Assembly: GCA_900142905.1 (NCBI GenBank)
Contig: FSRV01000001.1
Location: 4,278,001 to 4,342,000 of the forward strand
DNA length: 64,000 nt
Source of the DNA: Burkholderia sp. GAS332
GTDB taxonomy: Bacteria > Pseudomonadota > Gammaproteobacteria > Burkholderiales > Burkholderiaceae
Direction of reading: 5' to 3'
Position 1 is the stretch's first letter, and each line of letters begins with the position of its first letter. A program made the translations under genes and the position numbers. Of this stretch, positions 38,050-46,221 are shown piece after piece. Below the pieces are notes generated by a model, which searched no databases, was not told the origin of the DNA, and was given only the letters and a program-made list of their open reading frames with translations.

Positions 38050-39435
38050 TTAGTAAGCGTTTCGATGCACCAGTCCGGCGACAATCGTCGCGCCGATGAT
38101 CCGCATATCGAGCGCGAACGACCAATGCCCCAGGTAGTACAGGTCATGTTCGACGCGACGCTCCATCTTCTCGATGCGGTCGGTTTCGCCACGAAAGCCG
38201 TTGATCTGCGCCCAGCCTGTAATGCCCGGCTTGATCCGATAGCGATTGATGTAGCCGGCGACCACTTTCTGATAGAGGTCGTCGTGCTCGAGTGCATGGG
38301 GACGCGGTCCAACGACCGACATGTCGCCACGCAACACGTTGAAGAACTGCGGCAGTTCGTCGAGGCTCGTGCGGCGTAGAAATGCGCCGACTCTCGTGAC
38401 GCGCGGATCGTCGCGCGTCGCCTGTCTGAGCGTGCCTTTTTTCTCGGTATGCAGACGCATCGAGCGGAATTTGTAGATCGTGAAGACCCGGCCGTCCGCG
38501 CCTTTACGCTTCTGCTTGAAGAGCACCGGGCCACGCGACGAGAGCTTCACCGCAAGCGCAATGGCGAGCAGGATCGGCGCGAGGCCGATCAACGCCGTCG
38601 CGGCGAACAGGCGGTCGAAGATTTCTTTCTTCAGCATCGAACTGGCCGACAGGGGCGAGGCCACGAGGTTAATCGCCGGCACGCCGAGCAGATCGATCAC
38701 GCCGCTGCCATCGAACAAGGCAATGCTGCGCACATCCGGCATGAAACGGATATTCACCAGATCGTCACGGAACTCGCTGATCAGCTTGCAGATCAGCGGC
38801 TCTTCGGCGAGCGACAACATCAGCCAAAGCTCGTGCACATCGTTGCTGCGAATGTAATCGGCAAGCGCGTCCACCGTCTCGCAGACAGGTACTCGCGTGC
38901 TGGAAACAGCCGACACATCCGGGCGCGTGTTGTAGACGGCCGTGGCGCGAAAGCCTGTGCCCGGCTCCGATTCGATCCGGCGAATGATCGCGTCGCATTG
39001 CGAGCCGCTGCCGACAATCGCGACCTGATGCAGGTTCAAACCGGCGCTGCGCGCGCGCGCCAGCACCGCATGCGTGATCAGCCGGTAAGCGATCAGCAGG
39101 CCGCCCGTTACCGCGGTCCAATACGAGAACCACAGCCGCGACACGAAGTCGATGCGGTGCAGCGAATACATCAGCACGAGCGCACTGCCCTGCACCATCA
39201 GCCATGCGAGCGACACCTGCCCGGCCAGCGAGAGCTTGGAACGGCCGCGCCATGATTCATACACGCCGAACGCTGGAAAGATGGCCAGCGCGAAGGCAGC
39301 GGAAAACATCACCAGCGCCCAATAGAACCCGGATTGAGCGAGGTAATCAAAGCGGATCTGCGACGCTACCGCCGCACCCGCGAGCACCAACGCGACATCG
39401 AAAACCCGCGCGAGCAAATCCTGAAACTTGCGCAT
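38050..39435 (-). CDS. wcaJ: Undecaprenyl-phosphate glucose phosphotransferase, WcaJ type
   Basis: Membrane enzyme of 461 residues that loads glucose-1-phosphate onto undecaprenyl phosphate to begin the region B repeat. The ATG at 39435 follows GAGG. Five N-terminal membrane helices precede a CoA-binding-like domain ([14 protein letters not shown]), then the catalytic part: [38 protein letters not shown] and [17 protein letters not shown]. The ending with [19 protein letters not shown] is typical of WcaJ. It differs from the WbaP-type enzyme at 3414-4892, so the two loci start with different sugars or are independently controlled. Confidence 0.94.
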   Translation of the reverse strand: MRKFQDLLARVFDVALVLAGAAVASQIRFDYLAQSGFYWALVMFSAAFALAIFPAFGVYESWRGRSKLSLAGQVSLAWLMVQGSALVLMYSLHRIDFVSRLWFSYWTAVTGGLLIAYRLITHAVLARARSAGLNLHQVAIVGSGSQCDAIIRRIESEPGTGFRATAVYNTRPDVSAVSSTRVPVCETVDALADYIRSNDVHELWLMLSLAEEPLICKLISEFRDDLVNIRFMPDVRSIALFDGSGVIDLLGVPAINLVASPLSASSMLKKEIFDRLFAATALIGLAPILLAIALAVKLSSRGPVLFKQKRKGADGRVFTIYKFRSMRLHTEKKGTLRQATRDDPRVTRVGAFLRRTSLDELPQFFNVLRGDMSVVGPRPHALEHDDLYQKVVAGYINRYRIKPGITGWAQINGFRGETDRIEKMERRVEHDLYYLGHWSFALDMRIIGATIVAGLVHRNAY

Positions 39436-39492
39436 TTTGCTTACCTCGTTCTTACCTGTCGTTCTTGTCCGCACATGATTCCGGACGCGCTG

Positions 39493-41076
39493 TTAGGAGC
39501 AGCGGCCGTAGTTGTCGTTGAACCTCACAATGTCGTCTTCACCGAGATAGGTGCCAGACTGGATTTCAATGATTTCGAGCGGCACTTTGCCGGGATTCTC
39601 GAGCCGGTGACGCGTGCCGAGCGGGATGTAGGTCGATTCGTTTTCACTCAGCAGGAACTGCTCTTCGCCGCGCGTGACGAGCGCCGTGCCGCGCACGACG
39701 ACCCAGTGTTCGGCACGGTGGTGATGCAATTGGAGCGACAGCTTCGCGCCCGGCGTGACGACGATGCGCTTCACCTGGAAGCGTTCGCCGTGGTCGATGG
39801 AATCGTAGAAGCCCCATGGGCGGCGCACCTTGCGATGCGCATCGGCCTCGGGTGCGTGCTGCGCCTTGATGCGCGACACCAGACCCTTGACGTCCTGCAC
39901 ATGCGAACGGTCGACCACCAGCACGGCGTCTGCCGTTTCGACGACCACCACATTGGTCGTGCCGACACAGGCGACGAGCCGGCCTTCGGAATGCGCATAG
40001 CTCGACACCGCGCCTTCGAACGCCACCCGGCCGCGCCCGGCATTGCCGTTGGCGTCCTTCTCCATCGCCGCCCAGACGGCGTCCCAGGAGCCGAGATCCG
40101 ACCAGCCGGCATCGAGTCGCACGACAACGCCGGACGGATTCGCGGCGGCCCCTTCTTGCGGGTCCGTGTCGTGGGTCGCAGCCGCCTCGTCCGTGGCGCT
40201 CACGTCGCTCACGTCCGTCAGATGCTCCATCACCGCGTAGTCGATCGAGTCAGCGGGCGAACTGAGAAAAGCGTCCACCAGCGGACGGAAATACGCACCT
40301 TCGGTGCGGCCGTCCACGAATGCGCGTTCGCAGGCCGCGTGCATCTCGGGCTGCAGGCGTTTTAACGTATCGAGCCACACGCGCGCCCGCACGACAAAGA
40401 TCCCGGCGTTCCACCAGTACGTGCCCGCGGCGACGTATTGCGCGGCGATTTCCTCGGCCGGCTTTTCGACGAAGCCGTCGATCACATGGCCGCCATCAGG
40501 CAATGCCGCGCCGATGCGGATATAGCCGAAGCCCGTATCGGGGCGCGTGGGCGGCACGCCCAGCGTGGCGATCGCGCCCCGTTCCGCGTACCTGGCGGCG
40601 CATTCCAGCGCGCCTTGCAGCGCGGGCACGTCCCCAATCGAGTGGTCGGCCGGCATGACGATGAGAATCGCGTCGTCACCGTCCGCGCACGCGAGCGACG
40701 CCGCCAGCGTCAACGCCGGCGCCGTATCACGCCGTGCAGGCTCGACGATCAGACGCGCGGCCACGCCGTTTTCAAGAAGTTGTTCGGTAATCACAAACCG
40801 GTGTTCTTCGCCGCACACGATGATCGGCGACACGTCCACGTTCCAGCCGGCGGGAAATCCGTCCATACGCCGTGCGGTCGCCTGCAGCAACGAGTCGGAG
40901 CCGACGACGTCGATCAGTTGCTTCGGATAGTTTTCACGCGACAGTGGCCACAGCCGCGTGCCCGAACCACCGGCAAGAATGACCGGGACGATGCGCGCGC
41001 AATGCGCGCCAGCGGTCCCGGCTCCGGCGCCGTCCGGGTTCACCGACGTAGCGCTCACAGCTCCCTGAGTCAACAT
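39493..41076 (-). CDS. Bifunctional mannose-1-phosphate guanylyltransferase / mannose-6-phosphate isomerase (copy 2)
   Basis: Second type II PMI-GMP, 527 residues, first gene of the minus-strand region B block. The ATG at 41076 follows AAGGA. GGSGTRLWPLSRENYPKQ, VEKPAEEIA and WNAGIFVVRARVW mark the transferase, and RPWGFYDSIDHGERFQVK, HHHRAEHWVVVRGTALV and STYIPLGTRHRLENPG the cupin isomerase. Compared with the 9927-11435 copy it has about 25 extra residues, rich in Asp, Ala, Thr and Ser, between EHLTDV and GVVVRLDAGWSDLGSWD. This insert falls in a surface loop. It supplies GDP-mannose for Gmd. Confidence 0.95.
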   Translation of the reverse strand: MLTQGAVSATSVNPDGAGAGTAGAHCARIVPVILAGGSGTRLWPLSRENYPKQLIDVVGSDSLLQATARRMDGFPAGWNVDVSPIIVCGEEHRFVITEQLLENGVAARLIVEPARRDTAPALTLAASLACADGDDAILIVMPADHSIGDVPALQGALECAARYAERGAIATLGVPPTRPDTGFGYIRIGAALPDGGHVIDGFVEKPAEEIAAQYVAAGTYWWNAGIFVVRARVWLDTLKRLQPEMHAACERAFVDGRTEGAYFRPLVDAFLSSPADSIDYAVMEHLTDVSDVSATDEAAATHDTDPQEGAAANPSGVVVRLDAGWSDLGSWDAVWAAMEKDANGNAGRGRVAFEGAVSSYAHSEGRLVACVGTTNVVVVETADAVLVVDRSHVQDVKGLVSRIKAQHAPEADAHRKVRRPWGFYDSIDHGERFQVKRIVVTPGAKLSLQLHHHRAEHWVVVRGTALVTRGEEQFLLSENESTYIPLGTRHRLENPGKVPLEIIEIQSGTYLGEDDIVRFNDNYGRCS

Positions 41077-41180
41077 ATTCGCATTCCTTATAATTCTGTG
41101 AGATCAACGAAATATTTACCGAAGCACTGCGTGAATCTACTGCGTGGTGGGCGCGGTCGGCCGGCTCGCGGCCGCGTACG

Positions 41181-42167
41181 CTATCCCCCGACCATTCGGC
41201 GGCTTTGAATCCGGAACTCAGTGGGGGAAATTCTCATCCGCTTGCGGAACACCTTCGCGAGGCGGTCACCGTTACCCATGCCGGTGCGCCGGGCAATCTT
41301 GTCCACCGGCAATTCCGACTCGGTCAGCAGGCTGCAGGTCACCGCAAGGCGCTCATGCAACAGGAAACTCGAGGGCGTGATACCCATTTCCATCTTGAAG
41401 CGGCGCAGGAAGTTGCGCTCGCTCATTGCGGCGAACTGAGCCGCATCGGCAATCGAAATCGACTGCTGACAATTCTCTTGCAGCCAGCGAGCCGCCGCGC
41501 GCACTTTGTCGCCGGGGCTCAAACCACCGTCTTCGCCAAGCAGCGGTGCGAGGTTAGAGCACGAGTCGGCGAGCAGCCGCTCAGCGACCGTGCGGGCAGT
41601 CGCGCCGCCAAGGTCGCGCTTGATCATGGCCAGCGCGCTTCTCATCGATTCAAGCCGGTCGCCCGCATCGCCGTTCTGCTCGCTCTGGCGCGACGGCATC
41701 GGCTGCTGCTGGCGGAAATCACCGCTTTCCTTGCTGTCCGGGACATAGGCCGCCTCGAGCAGCGCGCGCCCTTCCGCGATCGGCCGGATCATGCCGGTAT
41801 TGCGGCGTACGCGCCGTAACCAGGCAATGAGCCGCTCGTCGCCGGCTGCGGCGAACGCGCCTTTGCCACCGGCGACATACAGCGCGTCGAAGCCGCCGTA
41901 ATGCCGCGCGTCAAGTCCGTCGGTCCAGACCCGCAGTGCGGATGACGAGGTCACCATGCCGCCGTCGGCCGACAGGAAGGAAACGTCATACAACCAGCCG
42001 CCCGAGCCGGACGATGCCAGCTCGTTCGCAGCCTGAAACACCTCGGCAACCACGCCCGCGCCCTGCAGCGAGCAGTCGTTGAACATCAGTATTGCGATGC
42101 GACGCATACCCTTGTTCGGTGCATGCACCCAGCGCAGCATTGCAGACTCGAGACTCGCGCAGGTCAT
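41181..42167 (-). CDS. AraC-family regulator with DJ-1/PfpI-like N-terminus
   Basis: GlxA-type transcription factor of 328 residues. The ATG at 42167 is preferred (GAGAGG 6 nt upstream) over that at 42173. The N-terminal domain has the DJ-1/PfpI fold (RIAILMFNDCSLQGAGVVAEVF, FDALYVAGGKGAF), here without the usual nucleophilic Cys at the elbow and with a shortened, divergent second half. The C-terminal double helix-turn-helix (ISIADAAQFAAMSERNFLRRF and LPVDKIARRTGMGNGDRLAKVF) is typical. It lies between the region B operon and the region C hydrolase, so EPS control is possible. The ligand is unknown. Confidence 0.87.
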   Translation of the reverse strand: MTCASLESAMLRWVHAPNKGMRRIAILMFNDCSLQGAGVVAEVFQAANELASSGSGGWLYDVSFLSADGGMVTSSSALRVWTDGLDARHYGGFDALYVAGGKGAFAAAGDERLIAWLRRVRRNTGMIRPIAEGRALLEAAYVPDSKESGDFRQQQPMPSRQSEQNGDAGDRLESMRSALAMIKRDLGGATARTVAERLLADSCSNLAPLLGEDGGLSPGDKVRAAARWLQENCQQSISIADAAQFAAMSERNFLRRFKMEMGITPSSFLLHERLAVTCSLLTESELPVDKIARRTGMGNGDRLAKVFRKRMRISPTEFRIQSRRMVGG

Positions 42168-42726
42168 AGTCATCCTCTCACCATAAAACGGATCGATTTT
42201 TCAACCTTGAACGCCAACACAGAGGGATGCTCTGTGCAGTGCATCATAGCCATCCGCAATCAAGCATTTAGCCGCCATGACCGAAACTGCAGACATGTTG
42301 GCGTTTTGATATGGTGGCCTACCAATCATTTTCAGAACAATCCCGCCACTGCGTTTTTTTCGACGAATTAATTGCCGATTCTGCATATGAATGGATTTAC
42401 GTTCTGCGAATCTTAATGCCAATTAATGTGTTTTTTCGTGCGCTGGCACACATACAATCGCTACTCGAAATGCTTGAGTTGCAATTTGATCCGCCCGCCA
42501 TTCCGCAGATTTGAAGTGACTTCTTCCCATCACGCCGTCAGAATGAGCGCAGCCGCCTTGCTCTTACCCGCCGCTGCTTTTACCAGATGCCCAAGGGGCT
42601 TTCTTCTGACGATATATTCGGTCCGCAGAGACATGTAAAACAGGCTCCAATATAAGCACTTTTTGAGCGACAAAATTATTTAATTCGTTGTTATAGGATC
42701 TGGAGAATATAAACAGGACGATTAAT

Positions 42727-42742
42727 GTTTCAAACGTGAAAC
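42727..42742. promoter_or_regulatory. Inverted repeat, candidate operator
   Basis: GTTTCA-AACG-TGAAAC is a perfect 6-bp inverted repeat about 225 bp upstream of the hydrolase start. The regulator is unknown. Confidence 0.35.
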
Positions 42743-42762
42743 ACGGCAATAAGACAACTTTA

Positions 42763-42784
42763 GCCCGCCCGGCAATAGGCGGGC
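42763..42784. terminator. GC-rich stem-loop
   Basis: GCCCGCC, 8-base loop, GGCGGGC. It could be a structured leader or a terminator. No T-tract follows on either strand and no gene ends nearby, so the function is open. Confidence 0.3.
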
Positions 42785-42967
42785 CAATGGCGGATTCTGT
42801 CGGATGAGAGCCGGTACGATTCCGCCACTCAATTGCGGAAATGGCCTATGCGGTTTCCGCAACACATTACGATGCAAGGTAGCCTGAGGCGGGTCTGGCC
42901 TGGTCAACTAGCCATTGAACGACGCCTTGCCGCCGGCAATCTATACGTCGAACGACACGGGGAACAC

Positions 42968-45265
42968 ATGTCGAATGTACGTGAACATCGCGCGCTGCGA
43001 CCACTCGCCGCCGCCTTCGCCACACGCGGCTTAGTGCTGCGCGCCGCTGCCTCGGCAGCGGCGTTTATCCTGCTCGCCCTCGCGGCCGGCCCGTGCAGCG
43101 CAGCAGCGCCTGCAGCCGGTCCGGACAGCACGAGCCCCGCCGATCTAACGGCCGACGGCAGAAAGTGGACACCCTGCGCGGCGGAGTACGGCACCTGCCG
43201 ATTCAGCGGCACGCGTGACGTGCTGTACGGCACAGTCGCGCAGCATGTAGTGAAGACGTTTTCGAACAGCGCCGATTGCAATAACGGTGTGTTCGGCGAT
43301 CCAGCGCCCGGCGTGGAGAAGCGTTGCGCGGTTGCGGTTACCGCGGCTGACGCGGGCACGGCAGCGAGAGCGGCGGCGGCGAACCCGGGCACTGCGCCAG
43401 CCGCCGCGCCGGAATCGACAGCCACCGCGCCCACTGCATTGAAGGCGCCGCCCGGACAGGGCCTGCGCTGCGCCCCACCCACCTCGCAGGTGCGCGCGTC
43501 CGCAGATGGCGATCTGCTGGAAGCGGACACGCCGAGCGACGGCACGCGCCTGTTCACAGCGGACAAACCGTTCGCGCTCGTCTTCACCACCCGTCCGGCG
43601 CAAAGCGACACGCTCGACTGGCAGATCCGCGACAGCTGGAATGCCGTGCGCGCCAGCGGCCGCTTCCCCGTTGCCGCGGGCGCCACGCTATCCACGCTCA
43701 GTTGCGCGTCGACCGTGGCCGGCTACTTCGCCGTCTCCGCTTCGCTGGAACGCGCACACGGCCAGCTCGAATCGCGCGGTACACGTCCTGCGGGCATCGC
43801 CACTTTCGGCGTACTGCCTGACACCGCCGCTGTGTTACCCGCCGTACGCTTCCCCTATGAAGACCTGCATCGATTCGGCGGACAGGGCACCGCCTACCTT
43901 GCGCCCGGGCAGCATTGCTGCGACGGCGACGGCTATCGGCCGGTCTATACGGCGCTCGGCCTTTCATGGGCGAACGACAACCGCAACTGGTATATGGAAG
44001 AGCCGAAAAACGCAGGCACGTTCGATCCCGCCAGCAAGCAGTTAGTCCCCTACTTCCGGCGTGGCGACATCATGCGCCTGATCCAGCTCGATGGCATTCC
44101 TCAGTGGGCCAGCCCGACCGGCAAAGAGACGCATAGCTACGCGCCAACCTCGCTCGCGCAAATGCGGGACTATATGGCTAAAGTCGGCGCCGAGTCCAAC
44201 CGCACGCGGACGACCTACTTCCCCAAACAGCGCGACAACTACTATCAGGTGACGTGGGAGCCGGACGCCGATGGCGGTCTGCCATGGCGCGATACAGACG
44301 CAAATTTCGTGGCGATGTACAAGGCGGTCTGGGAGGGTATTCATCAGACGGACCCGCATGCCGTGGTGATGGGGGTGACGTACGCCGCGGTGCAGACCAA
44401 TGTCGAGAAGATGCGCCGTCTCGGTCCGCTTGGAATCGGCCGCTATATGGATGGCATGACCATTCACGGGTATTACGACATCGGCACGACGCCGTCGCAT
44501 CCGCCCGAGCGCGTCGCCGACCCGCAGAATCTTGGCACCGTGCAAGGCGCGCTGCCCGCCGCGATGCGCGCGCTGCGCCATGAACTGCATCAGTACCTGA
44601 AACCCGGTGCGCCGCTGTTCGTCACCGAAACCGGTATCAGCTACGACATTGGTCAGGCGTATGGCAAGAACTACCCGGGCGCGAACGTGCTGTATGCGCA
44701 AGCCGCGGTCGTGGCGCGCACGCATCTCATCCTGCTCGGCGAAGGCGCGGACATGACCTATGTGTTCTACCTCGCCGACATGCCAGACGCCGCGCCAGGC
44801 TACGGAATTTTCTTCGAACTCGATCATCCGGATGGCGCCTACGGCCCCGCTCACATCAGCCCCAAACCTGCCGCGCTCGCGGTGGCGGCGATGACGCGGA
44901 TCATCGACGGAACGGATACGCTCGGGCCGCTCAGGAATTTGCCAAAAGGCGTTTATGCGTACGCATTCCGGCGGCTCGGCGGCGGCAAAATCGTGACCGC
45001 GCTGTGGACGCATGACAACGACGCATGGAACGCCAAAACCGGCTTCAGCGCGAGCCAGAGCGCGGACTATCGTCTGCGGGTCGACGCACCCGGCACGTCG
45101 GGCGAAGTGACGGTGTTCGACATGATGGGCAACGCGTCGACCCTGCCGTATCGGGACGGTGTCGCGAGCCTCAAGCTGTCGCCGACGCCCATCTATGTGG
45201 TCTCCGACAACGCCGGCGTGTTCAAGGACGCGGTCATGACCCCGGAAGGTTACGTTCCTCGCTAG
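42968..45265 (+). CDS. Exported GH-A-like glycoside hydrolase (copy 1)
   Basis: A 765-residue exported protein. The ATG at 42968 follows GGGGA, and a signal peptide follows (AASAAAFILLALAAGPCSAAAPA). After an Ala/Thr-rich region there is an Ig-like beta domain near residues 190-280, then a TIM-barrel-like catalytic part. YYQVTWEPDADGG carries the putative acid/base Glu431, and LFVTETGISYD the putative nucleophile Glu554. A C-terminal beta domain has DMMGNASTLPY. It is a paralogue of the lipoprotein at 50602-52557, and a distant relative of the PslG-like enzyme at 1617. It may process the EPS outside the membrane. No substrate is inferred. Confidence 0.78.
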   Translation: MSNVREHRALRPLAAAFATRGLVLRAAASAAAFILLALAAGPCSAAAPAAGPDSTSPADLTADGRKWTPCAAEYGTCRFSGTRDVLYGTVAQHVVKTFSNSADCNNGVFGDPAPGVEKRCAVAVTAADAGTAARAAAANPGTAPAAAPESTATAPTALKAPPGQGLRCAPPTSQVRASADGDLLEADTPSDGTRLFTADKPFALVFTTRPAQSDTLDWQIRDSWNAVRASGRFPVAAGATLSTLSCASTVAGYFAVSASLERAHGQLESRGTRPAGIATFGVLPDTAAVLPAVRFPYEDLHRFGGQGTAYLAPGQHCCDGDGYRPVYTALGLSWANDNRNWYMEEPKNAGTFDPASKQLVPYFRRGDIMRLIQLDGIPQWASPTGKETHSYAPTSLAQMRDYMAKVGAESNRTRTTYFPKQRDNYYQVTWEPDADGGLPWRDTDANFVAMYKAVWEGIHQTDPHAVVMGVTYAAVQTNVEKMRRLGPLGIGRYMDGMTIHGYYDIGTTPSHPPERVADPQNLGTVQGALPAAMRALRHELHQYLKPGAPLFVTETGISYDIGQAYGKNYPGANVLYAQAAVVARTHLILLGEGADMTYVFYLADMPDAAPGYGIFFELDHPDGAYGPAHISPKPAALAVAAMTRIIDGTDTLGPLRNLPKGVYAYAFRRLGGGKIVTALWTHDNDAWNAKTGFSASQSADYRLRVDAPGTSGEVTVFDMMGNASTLPYRDGVASLKLSPTPIYVVSDNAGVFKDAVMTPEGYVPR

Positions 45266-45314
45266 ACGGGCCGCGCGTGGCGCGTCGTACGCGTCGTGGC
45301 CGCCGTAGGCATTT

Positions 45315-45334
45315 CGACAGCGCACTCGCTGTCG
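45315..45334. terminator. Hairpin downstream of the hydrolase
   Basis: CGACAGCG-CACT-CGCTGTCG is a perfect 8-bp stem about 50 bp past the hydrolase stop. No T-tract follows, so this is a weak terminator candidate. Confidence 0.4.
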
Positions 45335-45442
45335 CGATGTGCCGATACTTCGGCGTGATGTGACAGGGCAGCCCGTTGTTCGCGCACGTAGAATCCAGGC
45401 GGGTGCTGGTTCGCATGCACATCAACGCGCTGGAGCCGAGAG

Positions 45443-45592
45443 ATGAACGGCCTCGCATGGACCCTGATGGTGCTAGCCGCGATGGCCGGGGCGTTTCTCT
45501 TCGCAACGGTCGGCGCGGTGCTGGTCGCCCTGCTGCTGGCGAATGTCTCAAATCGCCTTACCCGGGACGATGAGCACCCTCACGACTATTAG
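45443..45592 (+). CDS. Small single-pass membrane protein, 49 residues
   Basis: Too short for routine gene calling, but the start signal is very good: GGAG at 7 nt before the ATG at 45443. It encodes MNGLAWTLMVLAAMAGAFLF, a hydrophobic stretch continuing to about residue 33, and a short charged tail ending in DEHPHDY. It lies 52 bp before the Nudix hydrolase gene on the same strand and may be co-transcribed. The family is not recognised. Confidence 0.55.
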   Translation: MNGLAWTLMVLAAMAGAFLFATVGAVLVALLLANVSNRLTRDDEHPHDY

Positions 45593-45644
45593 GACCTTCA
45601 GGATCGCCGTGCGCTCAAACAGTGCACGCCCCACGGGAGATGAC

Positions 45645-46097
45645 ATGCTGACCGAGATCGATTTCCTGGACGTGGTGCGTCTGACGCCGCTGGTCGCGAT
45701 CGATCTGATCGTCAGCGACGCCGCGGGCCGCGTGCTGATCGGCCATCGTCGCAATCGCCCGGCGCGCGGCACATGGTTTGTGCCTGGCGGGCGCATTCTT
45801 AAAGACGAAACGCTCGACACCGCGTTCGCACGCATTGCCGACGCCGAATTGGGCATCGCGAAACTGGCGCGCTCGGCGGCCCGCTTCGAAGGCGTTTTCG
45901 AGCACCACTACCAGGACAACTTCGCCGCTGAGCCTGACGTGTCGACGCACTACATCGTGCTCGCCTATGCGCTGCAACTCACCAGCACCGCCCCCGTCGG
46001 CCGGCTCGACCAGCACAGCGAATATCTCTGGCTCGCACCTTCGGCGCTGCTCGCGCGCGCCGATGTTCACGAGAACACCAAGGCTTATTTCCGCTAA
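45645..46097 (+). CDS. GDP-mannose mannosyl hydrolase (Nudix, WcaH-like)
   Basis: Nudix enzyme of 150 residues that cleaves GDP-mannose or GDP-glucose to GDP and the free sugar. The ATG at 45645 follows GGGAG. LTPLVAIDLIVSDAAGRVLIG, RRNRPARGTWFVPGGR and the helix residues after LDTAFARIADAELG match the GDPMH subfamily, which lacks the full GX5EX7REUXEEXGU box and uses a different metal-binding pattern. HYQDNF and HYIVLAYAL follow. In colanic acid clusters WcaH accompanies gmd and fcl, where it may tune the GDP-mannose pool. Confidence 0.92.
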   Translation: MLTEIDFLDVVRLTPLVAIDLIVSDAAGRVLIGHRRNRPARGTWFVPGGRILKDETLDTAFARIADAELGIAKLARSAARFEGVFEHHYQDNFAAEPDVSTHYIVLAYALQLTSTAPVGRLDQHSEYLWLAPSALLARADVHENTKAYFR

Positions 46098-46221
46098 CGC
46101 CAGCGCTAGCGCCAAGGTCACCGTCAGCGTTAGCGCCCCCGGCGTCGGCATCGCCCATTGCCGGCGCGCAAAGTGACGCCGACTGTGAGTTCGCCAACGT
46201 GGCGGCCCACGCCGATACAGT

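Larger units (their letters stand above)
42168..42967. promoter_or_regulatory. AT-rich intergenic region with inverted repeats
   Basis: About 800 bp without a supported gene, noticeably richer in A/T than its flanks. It contains two inverted repeats listed separately, TTTTTT runs near 42355 and 42430, and several short frames that lack ribosome binding sites. It must hold the promoters of the AraC gene and the region C hydrolase. Confidence 0.45.

Noticed and set aside
44042..45325. 427-codon minus-strand frame opposite the exported hydrolase
   Set aside because: Shadow frame. The plus strand has signal peptide, ribosome binding site and conserved blocks shared with its paralogue.
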